58,881 nucleotides of DNA from Algoriphagus sp. (GCF_024305035.1 NZ_JAMWZB010000028.1:1-58881), one strand, 5' to 3'. Shown: positions 8,024 to 19,067, counted from the stretch's first letter. Notes: generated by a model from the letters alone, not told the origin. Program-made: numbers and translations.

Positions 8024-8821
8024 ATGGCTGAAGAAGCAGATGACAGAAAGCCCTTGCTTTCGAAGAAAATAGATAAGTTTTTCAAAGGATTGGCAGATGC
8101 CTGGAATTTTGTCAGGCGATATTTTCAGGAAGTGTTTATGCCTCCTTTTGAATTTAAGGAACTCATTCACCAATGCTACCGCATTGGGGTGGAATCACTC
8201 CCCTTGATTTCTTTAACAGGCTTTATAGTCGGTATCGTATTCACCAATCAGTCTCGACCCTCTTTGTCCGAGTTTGGAGCGAGTTCTTGGTTGCCTTCTT
8301 TGATTTCTATTGCAGTAGTTAGAGCCATGGGACCTTTGGTGACCGCGCTAATTGCAGCGGGTAAAGTAGGCTCCAGTATTGGAGCGGAGATCGGTTCGAT
8401 GAAGGTAACCGAGCAGATTGACGCTATGGAAGTTTCGGCAACAAATCCCTTTAAATTTTTGGTCGTAACTCGCGTGACAGCTACTACGATTATGATCCCG
8501 CTTTTGGTGATGTATACCGACTTTGTGGCTTTGATGGGCTCCTTCTTGAATGTAAATGCCAATGAAATGGTATCGCTGACGACCTTTTTCTTTCAGGTAT
8601 TTGAGTCCATTACCTTTTTGGACATTTGGTCTTCAGTGCTCAAGTCTATTCTTTTCGGATTTACGATCGGAATTGTAGGTTGTTATAAAGGCTACAATTC
8701 GACCAAAGGAACCGAGGGAGTGGGTCGCGCTGCGAACTCTGCGGTGGTGATTTCTATGTTTTTGATATTTATTGAAGAGCTTTTGGCCCTTCAGATCGTC
8801 AACGCAATCCGGAATATGTAA
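8024..8821 (+). CDS. mlaE: MlaE-type ABC transporter permease, 265 aa
   Basis: This is the inner-membrane permease of an Mla lipid-transport system, which moves phospholipids between the inner and outer membranes. The family blocks are visible: GVESLPLISLTGFIVGIVFT, AVVRAMGPLVTALIAAGKVG and GAEIGSMKVTEQIDAMEV, the last being the highly conserved cytoplasmic E-D loop. Five to six hydrophobic segments span residues 55-262. The N-terminal ~40 residues are a hydrophilic extension. The stop TAA overlaps the next ATG by one base, giving tight coupling to mlaF. Confidence 0.95.
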   Translation: MAEEADDRKPLLSKKIDKFFKGLADAWNFVRRYFQEVFMPPFEFKELIHQCYRIGVESLPLISLTGFIVGIVFTNQSRPSLSEFGASSWLPSLISIAVVRAMGPLVTALIAAGKVGSSIGAEIGSMKVTEQIDAMEVSATNPFKFLVVTRVTATTIMIPLLVMYTDFVALMGSFLNVNANEMVSLTTFFFQVFESITFLDIWSSVLKSILFGFTIGIVGCYKGYNSTKGTEGVGRAANSAVVISMFLIFIEELLALQIVNAIRNM

Positions 8822-9573
8822 TGAAGGAAAAAGTAGTAGAAGCAATTGGTCTGAAAAAATCTTTTGGAGATCTTCATGTCCTTAAGGGAGTAGATTTGGA
8901 TTTACATCGAGGGGAAACGGTGGTTATTCTCGGGAAATCTGGTGCAGGGAAATCGGTATTCATTAAAATTATGGTCGGATTGCTGACTCAGGATTCCGGT
9001 GTGATGCGTGTGTTGGGCCAGGACGTTGAAAAGTTGAAAACCAAAGCGCTGAATGCACTACGGTTGAAAATTGGTTTTTCATTTCAAAATTCAGCTCTTT
9101 ATGACAGTATGACGGTCAAGGAAAATCTGGAGTTTCCATTGGTTAGAAATATCAAAAATTTGTCTCGAAAGGAGAAAGATCTGAAAATCGAGGAAATGCT
9201 CGATAGTGTGGGTTTGCCTCAGACCATCAACCAAATGCCATCAGAGCTTTCGGGTGGTCAGAAAAAAAGAATTGGGGTAGCCCGAACTTTAATCCTCAAT
9301 CCTGAAATTATGCTCTATGATGAGCCTACCGCAGGATTGGATCCAATTACCTGTATGGACATCAATAATCTGATTAATGAGGTGCAAGAGAGATACCGTA
9401 CTTCATCGATCGTTATTACCCATGACTTAACCTGTGCTAAAGTCACCGGGGATCGCATGGCGGTATTGCTGGATGGGCAGTTCCGGTCCAAAGGCTCTTT
9501 TCAGGAAGTCTTTTCTAAAGCAGAGGACGAGCAAGTAAAATCATTCTACGATTATAATTTTATCGAATCATGA
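8821..9573 (+). CDS. mlaF: MlaF-type ABC transporter ATPase, 250 aa
   Basis: This is the cytoplasmic ATPase that powers the MlaE permease. Motifs: Walker A GKSGAGKS (38-45), Q-loop in GFSFQNSALYDSMTV (about 85-99), signature LSGGQKKR (143-150), Walker B MLYDEP (164-169) and the H-loop in VITHDL. The family-typical 'SALYDSMTVKENLEFPL' stretch places it in the Mla/Ttg2A group rather than another ABC class. It overlaps mlaE by 1 bp and mlaD by 4 bp, so the three genes form one operon. Confidence 0.96.
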   Translation: MKEKVVEAIGLKKSFGDLHVLKGVDLDLHRGETVVILGKSGAGKSVFIKIMVGLLTQDSGVMRVLGQDVEKLKTKALNALRLKIGFSFQNSALYDSMTVKENLEFPLVRNIKNLSRKEKDLKIEEMLDSVGLPQTINQMPSELSGGQKKRIGVARTLILNPEIMLYDEPTAGLDPITCMDINNLINEVQERYRTSSIVITHDLTCAKVTGDRMAVLLDGQFRSKGSFQEVFSKAEDEQVKSFYDYNFIES

Positions 9574-10544
9574 GAGGTGAAAATAAACGATCCGTTATCG
9601 TTGGCATATTTGTTTTTATAGGTATTGCCATTTTGGTTACCGGGGTACTTACCCTAGGAGGACAACAGAAGAAATTTGTTCAGGCGATTCAGCTCAAGGC
9701 AGTGTTTGATGATATCGGAGGTTTACAGCCAGGGAATAATATTTGGTTTTCCGGAGTAAAAATTGGAACGGTCAAAAAGATCAATTTCTATGGAGATTCT
9801 CAGGTAGAAGTGGAGATGAATGTGGAAGAATCGGTTCAGGATTTTATCCGAAAGGATTCCAAAGCGACCATCAGTTCGGATGGATTGATAGGAAATAAGA
9901 TCATTGTTATTTATGGGGGTACAACTATGGCTCCTGCAGTGGAGGATGGTGACCGACTAGAGGCCGTCATGCCCTTGGATACAGACCGAATGATGGAAAC
10001 GCTTCAGGAGAACAATAAAAACTTGGTAGACATCACCAATGATTTGAAAAAACTAACCTCAAAACTAGCTGCCGGAGAAGGGATTGTTGGCGCGGTGATG
10101 ACTGATCCTGTTTTGGCGGATAATTTTAAATCTATTCTTGCAAACCTGAACCAGGCCAGTATCAACAGCAATAAAATGCTCACTGATCTGAATAAATTCA
10201 CTTCCACACTCAATCAGGAAGGAAACCTCTTCAATGATTTAGCTTCAGATACCACCATGGCCAGTGACCTGAGAGCGACGCTTGAAAGCTTTAAAAGCTC
10301 AGCGGCAAATACAGAGGAGCTTACCGCAAAACTCAATGAAATATCCGCAAAACTAGATGATCCCAACACTTCCATGGGAATGCTGCTTAATGATCCCGAA
10401 TTTGCAGAAATTCTGAAAAGTACCCTGAATAATACCGATTCGGCCACTTATAATTTGAACCGTGGCCTGGAAGCCTTGGAATATACCTGGCCATTTAGAA
10501 AAGGATTCAAACGAAAAGCCCAAGCGGAAGAAAACGAGAATTAA
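9570..10544 (+). CDS. mlaD: MlaD/MCE-domain substrate-binding protein, 324 aa
   Basis: A single N-terminal membrane anchor (about residues 10-28, VGIFVFIGIAILVTGVL) is followed by an MCE domain (about 40-115), recognisable by FDDIGGLQPGNNIWFSGVKI and the strand IRKDSKATISSDGLIGNKII. The rest is long, mostly helical and rich in Asn and Leu (about 135-300), the part expected to form the periplasmic helical barrel of a hexamer that carries lipid. It is longer than the ~180-residue E. coli MlaD, as is usual in Bacteroidota. It is the last gene of mlaEFD; a hairpin that may act as terminator lies in the end of the convergent gene. Confidence 0.93.
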   Translation: MRGENKRSVIVGIFVFIGIAILVTGVLTLGGQQKKFVQAIQLKAVFDDIGGLQPGNNIWFSGVKIGTVKKINFYGDSQVEVEMNVEESVQDFIRKDSKATISSDGLIGNKIIVIYGGTTMAPAVEDGDRLEAVMPLDTDRMMETLQENNKNLVDITNDLKKLTSKLAAGEGIVGAVMTDPVLADNFKSILANLNQASINSNKMLTDLNKFTSTLNQEGNLFNDLASDTTMASDLRATLESFKSSAANTEELTAKLNEISAKLDDPNTSMGMLLNDPEFAEILKSTLNNTDSATYNLNRGLEALEYTWPFRKGFKRKAQAEENEN

Positions 10545-10555
10545 ATCGATCGTTT

Positions 10556-11602
10556 TTAATTCATGGCAAGCCCACTGGCAATTTTCTGGTGGGCTTCTTC
10601 TTTATCTTCCCCATCTGCTTTCAGCGTATCGGTGTCGTTGGTCATGGTCAACACGGCCTTGATACTAATTGGAAAATGATCTGAGCCGACTCCCCGGTGA
10701 ACCTTCAAACTGGACAGGGCAAAGTGCTTGCTGAGAAAAAAATGGTCTAGAGGCCATCTAAATACAGGGACTTTAGCGTGGAAAGTATTGTACATCCCGC
10801 GTCCTCTTCTGGGATCAGCCATTTCAGAGACTTTCAGGAACAATTCGGATGTGTAGCTCCACGCTACATCGTTTAAGTCCCCAAAAACGATAGAGGGTAG
10901 GGGATTGTTTTTTGACTTTTTGCCTACGATCAAAATTTCAGCATCCCGCTCAGTACTGAGCGTATTTTCTCCAGGCACCGGAGGTGTAGGATGAATCGCA
11001 TAAACGGTGATTTTTTTGCCGTTTCGAAGTAGGAGATCCAATTCCAGAGAAGGGATCTCCGGGTCTACCAAATAGTGTATTTCTTTCCTGACAATTTCCA
11101 GGTTCGTGTAAAAAAGCAAGCCATAGGTATTTTCAAGAGGGATTTTGATGTGGTAGTTGTACTTTTCTTCCAGTGGTATCATGTGCTTTTCCCATTCTTT
11201 ATTGGTCTCGACCAGAAAGACCAAATCGGGAGATCTTCGTTTGACTAACTTGAGGACTTTATCGTACTTTTTATTGAATTGGTAAATGTTGGCCACTAAC
11301 GCATGAATCCCACTATCGATGTCATAATTGACCTTGGAAATCATTTTTTTTCCTAAAAAAGTAAAGGGATAGACTTTTTTGACTAAAAAACTGGAAGCTA
11401 GAATTAATCCAAAACTATAGAGTAGTGTTTTATGGGAAAAAGCTGGATCCAAAATTATCCAAAAAGAAAGCAGTATGAGGTTGATAATTAGCTTTTGAAG
11501 TCTGGGATAGTCAAAGACCCGAATCCACCAATAATCCCATTTGATTAGAGGAAGAAAGGTAGCAAGAATAAAAAACGAACTGAAAATTTCTAAAATCAAC
11601 AT
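10556..11602 (-). CDS. Membrane-anchored endonuclease/exonuclease/phosphatase family protein, 348 aa
   Basis: Three hydrophobic segments at about residues 3-22, 36-58 and 62-78 are followed by an EEP-type metal-dependent phosphoesterase domain (about 95-325). Catalytic-type motifs are seen: VFLVETNKEW (acidic metal ligand), YAIHPTPPVPG, FGDLNDVAW (D-x-N) and GSDHFPI (Asp-His pair). The membrane head and short catalytic domain match Bacteroidota proteins annotated as hydrolases of unknown substrate (nucleic acid, lipid or sugar phosphate). It converges with mlaD and is divergent from acnA. Confidence 0.9.
   Translation of the reverse strand: MLILEIFSSFFILATFLPLIKWDYWWIRVFDYPRLQKLIINLILLSFWIILDPAFSHKTLLYSFGLILASSFLVKKVYPFTFLGKKMISKVNYDIDSGIHALVANIYQFNKKYDKVLKLVKRRSPDLVFLVETNKEWEKHMIPLEEKYNYHIKIPLENTYGLLFYTNLEIVRKEIHYLVDPEIPSLELDLLLRNGKKITVYAIHPTPPVPGENTLSTERDAEILIVGKKSKNNPLPSIVFGDLNDVAWSYTSELFLKVSEMADPRRGRGMYNTFHAKVPVFRWPLDHFFLSKHFALSSLKVHRGVGSDHFPISIKAVLTMTNDTDTLKADGEDKEEAHQKIASGLAMN
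10568..10596 (+). terminator. Hairpin inside the convergent gene end, probable mlaEFD terminator
   Basis: AAGCCCAC (10568-10575) pairs with GTGGGCTT (10589-10596) and is followed by a C/T-rich run. It lies 24 bp after the mlaD stop but inside the last codons of the gene on the other strand. The T tract is weak, so confidence is modest. Confidence 0.45.
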
Positions 11603-11752
11603 TAGATAAGGGTTTGAAAGAAGGAAGTTAAATCTTCATGGTCAATTTTCTATTCATTTTGACAAAAAATAGATATCTTAAAATCCCTAGAAATTAAAAT
11701 AAACCAATTCTAAGAAGCTAATCGAATTAGATTTTTAACCAATACCAAAAGT

Positions 11753-14527
11753 ATGAAGCTAGATCCATTTAACATCAAATCAACTTTGAACACACCCCAA
11801 GGGGATGTGACTTATTGGAGTCTTAAAAAACTGGAAGAATCAGGTAAAAAAGTAAAACACTTGCCTTTTTCAATTCGGATTTTACTCGAAAATGCCTTAC
11901 GAAATTTCGATGATTTTGCCATTACTCAAGACCACCTCGATACCTTGCTTTCCTGGTCTCCCTCGCCTACAGATAAGGACATACCCTATAAACCTGCCCG
12001 AGTGTTGATGCAGGATTTTACTGGAGTACCGGCCGTGGTCGATATTGCATCTTTGCGGTCTGAGGCCAAACGTAAAGGGAAAAATCCGGCAAAAATTAAT
12101 CCTTTGATCCCAGTTGATCTGGTGATTGATCATTCAGTTCAGGTAGATTTTTTTGGAACCAATTACAGTTACCTCAAGAACGTCGAAGTAGAATATGAGC
12201 GAAATCGGGAGCGCTACCAATTTTTGAAATGGGCGCAAAAATCCTTTGACAATTTCTCGGTAGTGCCTCCTGGTATGGGGATCTGTCATCAAGTGAACTT
12301 AGAGTACCTAGCTCAAGGGGTTATCCTACGGGATGGGATGGCTTTTCCCGATACACTCGTCGGTACGGATTCGCATACACCCATGGTCAATGGAATAGGA
12401 GTAGTCGGTTGGGGAGTAGGAGGTATCGAAGCAGAAGCGGCGTTGCTGGGACAGCCTATTTATTTTATTATGCCGGAGGTGGTTGGATTAAAGCTGACCG
12501 GAAAATTACCTGCTGGAACCACTGCCACAGATATGGTTTTAACAATTACTGAGCTTTTGAGAAGACATGGGGTGGTCGGGAAATTTGTGGAAGTTTTTGG
12601 CCCAGGCCTGGACCACCTTTCTGTGCCTGATCGAGCTACAATTGCGAATATGTCACCGGAATTTGGCTGTACGGTCACGTATTTCCCTATCGATGACCGT
12701 ACCTTAGACTACATGTCTAAAACCAACCGAAGTGAAGAGCAGATCCAATTAGTAGCGAATTATTGTAAGTCCAATTTACTTTGGAGAGAGGATGAGGATT
12801 TGATCCAATATTCTTCGTTGGTAGAATTGGATTTAGCAACGGTGGAGGCTACTGTTTCAGGACCGAAACGGCCTCAAGATAAAATTTTGGTTAGAGATTT
12901 CAAGTCGAAGTTTGAGGAGCTTATTCATGCGGTTCATGGAAGAACTTATATTCCCATTGATCAGCGGGAAGTGAGTAGATGGTTTGCAGAAGGTGGAGGA
13001 CAGGAGGGAAAAGAGAAGACCTCCAATGAGGCAGATGTAAGCTATGAAACTAAAGTTAAAAATGGGCTGAAAACCGTTACGGTGGATCTTCACCATGAAA
13101 AATTCGAACTGTATGATGGCTCTATCGTCATTGCTGCTATCACCTCCTGTACCAATACCTCCAACCCTTCGGTTATGTTAGGGGCGGGTCTGGTAGCCCG
13201 AAAGGCGCGGGAAAAAGGCCTTGATGTCAAACCCTGGGTCAAAACCTCATTGGCACCCGGCTCTAAGGTAGTGACCGATTATCTGGAAAAAGCTGGACTG
13301 ATGGATGATTTAGAAGCGATGAGGTTTCACACGGTTGGCTATGGCTGCACCTCTTGCATTGGTAACTCAGGTCCTTTACCCAGACACATTGCTACTGCTG
13401 TTGAGGAAAATGATTTGGTGGTGGCTTCGGTACTTTCGGGTAATCGTAACTTTGAGGCGCGAGTCCACCCTCAAGTTAAAATGAACTACCTGATGTCTCC
13501 GATGCTCGTAGTCGTTTATGCCATTGCCGGTAGGGTGGATGTTGATTTGTACAATGAACCAGTGGGATATGATCCTAATTTGGAGCCGGTGTATATGAAA
13601 GATATTTGGCCTACCCAGGAAGAAATCGATGAGCTATCACGTCAGGTTCTTTCTCCATCGGATTATCAAAAGAGCTATGGGGAAATTTTCGAAGGAAACG
13701 AAATTTGGCAAAACCTGGAATCTGGAAAAGGCGAGATTTACCCGTGGGATGATTCATCTACTTACATCAAAGAAGCCCCCTTTTTCAAAGGAATCAGCGA
13801 GGAAGTTCCCAGTCCCAGAAATATTGAAGGGGCTCAGGTATTGCTGAAATTGGGAGATTCCATCACCACAGATCATATTTCTCCGGCCGGTTCATTCCGA
13901 GAAAACTCTCCGGCCGGTCAATACCTTATTGAGCGAGGAGTGCAGCGACCCGATTTCAATTCTTATGGCTCTCGGCGAGGAAACGATGAAGTGATGGTCA
14001 GAGGCACTTTTGCCAATGTTCGGATTAAGAATCAATTGGCTCAAAAAGAAGGTGGATTCACTACGCACATTCCTACAGGTAATGAAATGAGCATTTATGA
14101 GGCCTCTCAAAAATACCAAGAAGCCGGTGTGCCATTGATCGTTTTAGCGGGGAAAGAATATGGTTCAGGATCTTCGAGAGATTGGGCGGCAAAAGGAACA
14201 AATTTATTGGGAATCAAGGCAGTCATTGCCGAAAGTTATGAGCGGATTCACCGCAGTAATCTGGTCGGCATGGGAGTTCTACCCTTACAGTTTTTGGATG
14301 GTGAAAATGCCAGCTCCCTAGGTTTATCTGGAGCGGAGAAGTTTACGATTTCCGGGATCGAAGGAGGCTTAAAGCCGGGTCAAGAATTGGCCGTATTGGC
14401 TGTTTCCGAAAAAGGAGAAACTCAATTTAAAGTCAAATCCCGTTTGGACTCGGAAGTAGAAATCGCCTACTTCAGCCATGGAGGGATTCTCAATTATGTC
14501 TTGAGGGATTTTCTCAAAAACGAATAA
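11753..14527 (+). CDS. acnA: Aconitate hydratase A, 924 aa
   Basis: It isomerises citrate to isocitrate in the TCA cycle. The length and layout are those of AcnA/IRP-type aconitases: the large N-terminal domains, then a linker and a swivel domain. The three [4Fe-4S] ligands are C466 (ITSCTNTSNP) and C532 and C535 (GCTSCIGNSG). Substrate motifs include GTDSHTPMVNGIGVVGWGVG and GSGSSRDWAAKGT in the swivel domain, and LLKLGDSITTDHISPAGS is present. The ATG at 11753 begins MKLDPFNIKSTLNT. It is monocistronic with a strong terminator. Confidence 0.97.
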   Translation: MKLDPFNIKSTLNTPQGDVTYWSLKKLEESGKKVKHLPFSIRILLENALRNFDDFAITQDHLDTLLSWSPSPTDKDIPYKPARVLMQDFTGVPAVVDIASLRSEAKRKGKNPAKINPLIPVDLVIDHSVQVDFFGTNYSYLKNVEVEYERNRERYQFLKWAQKSFDNFSVVPPGMGICHQVNLEYLAQGVILRDGMAFPDTLVGTDSHTPMVNGIGVVGWGVGGIEAEAALLGQPIYFIMPEVVGLKLTGKLPAGTTATDMVLTITELLRRHGVVGKFVEVFGPGLDHLSVPDRATIANMSPEFGCTVTYFPIDDRTLDYMSKTNRSEEQIQLVANYCKSNLLWREDEDLIQYSSLVELDLATVEATVSGPKRPQDKILVRDFKSKFEELIHAVHGRTYIPIDQREVSRWFAEGGGQEGKEKTSNEADVSYETKVKNGLKTVTVDLHHEKFELYDGSIVIAAITSCTNTSNPSVMLGAGLVARKAREKGLDVKPWVKTSLAPGSKVVTDYLEKAGLMDDLEAMRFHTVGYGCTSCIGNSGPLPRHIATAVEENDLVVASVLSGNRNFEARVHPQVKMNYLMSPMLVVVYAIAGRVDVDLYNEPVGYDPNLEPVYMKDIWPTQEEIDELSRQVLSPSDYQKSYGEIFEGNEIWQNLESGKGEIYPWDDSSTYIKEAPFFKGISEEVPSPRNIEGAQVLLKLGDSITTDHISPAGSFRENSPAGQYLIERGVQRPDFNSYGSRRGNDEVMVRGTFANVRIKNQLAQKEGGFTTHIPTGNEMSIYEASQKYQEAGVPLIVLAGKEYGSGSSRDWAAKGTNLLGIKAVIAESYERIHRSNLVGMGVLPLQFLDGENASSLGLSGAEKFTISGIEGGLKPGQELAVLAVSEKGETQFKVKSRLDSEVEIAYFSHGGILNYVLRDFLKNE

Positions 14528-14532
14528 TATCT

Positions 14533-14560
14533 AAAAAAGCCCGAGTGATCGGGCTTTTTT
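14533..14560. terminator. Bidirectional terminator between acnA and the convergent gene
   Basis: AAAAAAGCCCGA (14533-14544) pairs perfectly with TCGGGCTTTTTT (14549-14560) around a 4-nt loop. The A and T tracts flank the stem, so it works in both directions, 6 bp after the acnA stop and at the stop of the minus-strand gene. Confidence 0.9.
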
Positions 14561-15338
14561 AATGTTTTTTATAGGTAATTGGTACATAGAGCCATTTTTC
14601 AGTTGGATTCCCAAAGGAATCTAAGGCGGGTAGAAAATTTCTACTCCAACCTTTAACGGCAGCAATTGCTTTTTCTGCCAAATAGGGCTCAGCTCCCCGA
14701 GGATTGGCCCACTCTACTTTTTTAACCATCCCAATTTCATCGACCAAAATTCCGACGATGACATTTTGATTTGACTCTTTGACTTTCTTCTGGTCTATCG
14801 ACAGATGATTTATAAGATATAAATTCCAGGTCTCCAACGGCTCAGTAAACCGTGGCTCAAAGTCATTTGAATTTTTCAAGCTTGGTTTTTCCTCCCCATT
14901 TCGAATGACATGATAGGTTTTATTTCCCTCGAATAGAACCTGTCCTACCTGTTTTTGGTCAAAAAAGAAAGTTTCAATGAACTTTCCATTTGCCAAATTG
15001 GCAATTCGATGAGAGAGTATATTTCCTTGTGGATCGTAGGTATCTGTCGTTTTTTCTTTAAAATCGGCAACTGGATTCAACGCTGTTTTAATCACTCTTA
15101 TCAGTCGATTTTTCCGATCAAAAATCCGCTCCAGTTTAACCGAGTCTTTGGTCAGAGAAGTCATTTTAAAATAAGAGAATGAAGCACTGTCTTCTTCAGA
15201 AACCGGGTAAAAATGCGTATTCAATTTTTCAATTGTCTTATTTTGGCTCATGCCAGGGAGCGGAGGGCCCATAGCCAATCCAAAAGTCAACAGGAAAGTT
15301 AAAAGGACTTTGGGATTCTTAAATTTTAAAAAAAACAT
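14559..15338 (-). CDS. Secreted protein with TonB-like C-terminal domain, 259 aa
   Basis: The first ~30 residues are a signal sequence (FLKFKNPKVLLTFLLTFGLA). Residues 45-150 contain a toxin_15/MORN-like strand pattern typical of Bacteroidota proteins that print values as 'DRKNRLIRVIKT... YDPQGNILSHRI'. Residues ~190-259 resemble a TonB C-terminal domain: NVIVGILVDEIGMVKKVEW, then AIAAVKGWSRNFLPA and YVPITYKK. Such proteins are often periplasmic partners of outer-membrane or peptidoglycan-bound systems. It lacks the N-terminal membrane anchor and Pro-rich linker of true TonB, so a transport role is not supported. It is monocistronic. Confidence 0.75.
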   Translation of the reverse strand: MFFLKFKNPKVLLTFLLTFGLAMGPPLPGMSQNKTIEKLNTHFYPVSEEDSASFSYFKMTSLTKDSVKLERIFDRKNRLIRVIKTALNPVADFKEKTTDTYDPQGNILSHRIANLANGKFIETFFFDQKQVGQVLFEGNKTYHVIRNGEEKPSLKNSNDFEPRFTEPLETWNLYLINHLSIDQKKVKESNQNVIVGILVDEIGMVKKVEWANPRGAEPYLAEKAIAAVKGWSRNFLPALDSFGNPTEKWLYVPITYKKH

Positions 15339-15423
15339 TTTTAGTATTTTTGATTCAATTGGCTAAGAAATAAGAAAGATTCAATTCTTCAAAAGCCATC
15401 GGTACTTTTCCCCTCCAAGATAA

Positions 15424-17106
<1,683 letters not shown>

Positions 17107-17128
17107 AAATAGCCCTCTTTTTCATAAA

Positions 17129-17164
17129 AAAAAGCCGCCATTTCAGTAAATATGGCGGCTTTTT
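17129..17164. terminator. Bidirectional terminator between pgi and gldH
   Basis: AAAAAGCCGCCAT (17129-17141) pairs with ATGGCGGCTTTTT (17152-17164) around a 10-nt loop; A and T tracts flank both sides. Confidence 0.9.
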
Positions 17165-17616
17165 CAGTCTATAATTTTTATCCCAGCTGCTTCTATTCCA
17201 GAAAGATGCTCTGTTCGCATGTATTGGAGCAGGGTAATCGACACGGTATGATTTGGGATTGAAAAAGGCAAGGTGTCGTATTTAGTAAAAGTACTACCAA
17301 ATCCATCCCCTAGAGGCTCTCCTGTTTTTGAATCAAAAAGTGGGATATCCAATAATTTATTCGCAAGAATTGATCGCGTGGAATCTCTACTGATTACCCG
17401 AATGTAACAGTTGGAGTATCTGTATTCTTCATTAAATCGAAGGGCAATGAGCGCTTTTTTACCTGTTAAATCAATCGCTTCAAGTTCAAATTGCAGGCTG
17501 TCGGAAATATTCCAAGATTGATTTTCAAGAGAAATAAATTCCTCATAAACCCTTCTTTGGCCACAAGAGAAAAACAGGAAAACCAAAGCCAGAAATAAAT
17601 AGGTTGACTTATTCAT
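17164..17616 (-). CDS. gldH: Gliding motility lipoprotein GldH, 150 aa
   Basis: GldH is a lipoprotein needed for gliding and the type IX secretion-linked machinery in Flavobacterium (family knowledge). Here a short signal (LFLALVFLFFSCGQ-type lipobox) ends at Cys near residue 15. The mature domain has the GldH pattern: YEEFISLENQSWNISDSLQF, ALIALRFNEEYRYSNCYI and the conserved GDGFGSTFTKYDTLPFS with a C-terminal IQYMR-like block (LLQYMRTEHLSGI). The start is the ATG at 17616, which overlaps the end of ricT by 8 bp. Reading frames continuing upstream of it are shadows of ricT. The ricT-gldH neighbourhood is conserved in Bacteroidota. Confidence 0.9.
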   Translation of the reverse strand: MNKSTYLFLALVFLFFSCGQRRVYEEFISLENQSWNISDSLQFELEAIDLTGKKALIALRFNEEYRYSNCYIRVISRDSTRSILANKLLDIPLFDSKTGEPLGDGFGSTFTKYDTLPFSIPNHTVSITLLQYMRTEHLSGIEAAGIKIID

Positions 17617-19027
17617 TACTTGAACCTTTAGTTGAATTAGGCCCCTGGTTTTTCCTGGGAGGAAATTTCCGTTTCCCTTCCTGGGTATTTTTGTGGGGAT
17701 TTGGTTTTGGTGCACTGCTTCCAGTTTCCAGATTTTGGGGTTTTGGCACTTTTCCTTGAGGGTTGGGAGGTCGGCGGCGACTTTTATTCCGACGTTTCCT
17801 GTTTTCTGGATTAGTTTGGTCAGGTTTCCTGTTGTCAGCCTCTTTACTTCGAGGATTTCTGGGCGAAGGAGCCGCTGACTTCGAAGGAGTAGGTAAATCC
17901 TGATTCGATTGATTTCGGGTTTTGTTTCTAGGCTTTTTCTTTTTCTTCTTTTTAGCAAATTTCTTATCTAAAATCTCTAGTTCCCGAGTGGATTGGGCAG
18001 CTAGATCTTCCAGCTCAGAGGACTCGTTAAACTGAAGATTAAATACCTTTTTTCCTTGACTATTAATTTCTTGGATTTCCTTTACCCGATCGCAAGTAAT
18101 GCTGTGCCAATCATTGTCGTGGTTATAACTGAACCACATGAGTTTTCTGAAAATGTCTGTTTTTTGAAGTTTAGCAGGCCCCTGCTCAGTTTGAAGGGGT
18201 CTTTCTACTGATGGAATGTCCTTAATGGCATCCATGTAAGTATCCAGCTCATAATTAAGGCAGCACTTCAGTCGACCGCATTGTCCACTGAGTTTACTGG
18301 GATTAAGTGATAGATTTTGATAGCGAGCCGCTGAGGTACTGACATTTTTAAAATCAACAAGCCAAGTCGAGCAACAAAGCTCCCGGCCGCAAACTCCTAT
18401 TCCTCCTAATCTTCCAGCTTCTTGTCGAAGGCTGATTTGGCGCATTTCTACTCGGATTTTAAATTCTCCGGCCAATACTTTGATTAGTTCACGAAAATCT
18501 ACCCGCTCATCGGCAGAATAGTAAAAAGTAGCTTTGGAATTGTCCGCTTGATATTCTACATCAGACATTTTCATTTTAAGCCCGAGTTCTTGGACTATCT
18601 GACGACAACGGTAAAGCGTGGGCATTTCCCGATTTCGGGCTTCTTCCCATTTTTCCAAATCCTTTGCATTAGCAATCCGATATATTCTCAAAATTGAATC
18701 ATCATTTCTGATTTTTCGCTTTTGCATTTGCAATCTCACGAGTTCTCCTTGTAGGGAAACATAGCCAATATGATGGCCACTCGGAACATCGACAACCACG
18801 GGATCTCCTGTATTGAGTGCGAGGTAATCGACATTGCGGTAGTATTCCTTTCTACCGCCTTTGAATTTAATTTCGACAATATCGTAGGTATCGACCTGAG
18901 GAATTCCCATGTGGGAAAGCCAGTCGAATGCATTCATTTTATTACAATCGCTCGTACCGCAGGTGCCGTTGTTTTGGCAGCCTCCGGAACCACCCGGAGT
19001 GGTGGAGCAGCTACTACATCCTGACAT
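17609..19027 (-). CDS. ricT: RicT/PSP1-domain protein with long basic tail, 472 aa
   Basis: The PSP1 domain (about residues 60-260) is shared with Bacillus RicT/YaaT, part of an Fe-S complex that affects RNA processing and development. Signature pieces: DYLALNTGDPVVVDVPSGHH, ADERVDFRELIKVLAGEFKI, and the Cys-rich GVCGRELCCSTWL and SGQCGRLKCCLNYEL. The N-terminus is also Cys-rich (CSSCSTTPGG). The last ~120 residues are low-complexity, rich in Lys, Arg, Pro and Asn, and likely disordered and RNA-binding. ATG 19027 is preferred over an upstream in-frame TTG at 19039. It overlaps gldH by 8 bp and follows purD, which suggests an operon. Confidence 0.9.
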   Translation of the reverse strand: MSGCSSCSTTPGGSGGCQNNGTCGTSDCNKMNAFDWLSHMGIPQVDTYDIVEIKFKGGRKEYYRNVDYLALNTGDPVVVDVPSGHHIGYVSLQGELVRLQMQKRKIRNDDSILRIYRIANAKDLEKWEEARNREMPTLYRCRQIVQELGLKMKMSDVEYQADNSKATFYYSADERVDFRELIKVLAGEFKIRVEMRQISLRQEAGRLGGIGVCGRELCCSTWLVDFKNVSTSAARYQNLSLNPSKLSGQCGRLKCCLNYELDTYMDAIKDIPSVERPLQTEQGPAKLQKTDIFRKLMWFSYNHDNDWHSITCDRVKEIQEINSQGKKVFNLQFNESSELEDLAAQSTRELEILDKKFAKKKKKKKPRNKTRNQSNQDLPTPSKSAAPSPRNPRSKEADNRKPDQTNPENRKRRNKSRRRPPNPQGKVPKPQNLETGSSAPKPNPHKNTQEGKRKFPPRKNQGPNSTKGSSNE

Positions 19028-19067
19028 ATATTTAGACAAGGTATGAAAACCTTGATTAGTTTTGGGT

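Noticed and set aside
17616..17958. 264-residue version of gldH with a 114-residue basic extension
   Set aside because: The extension is a shadow of the ricT tail; the lipoprotein signal begins at 17616.
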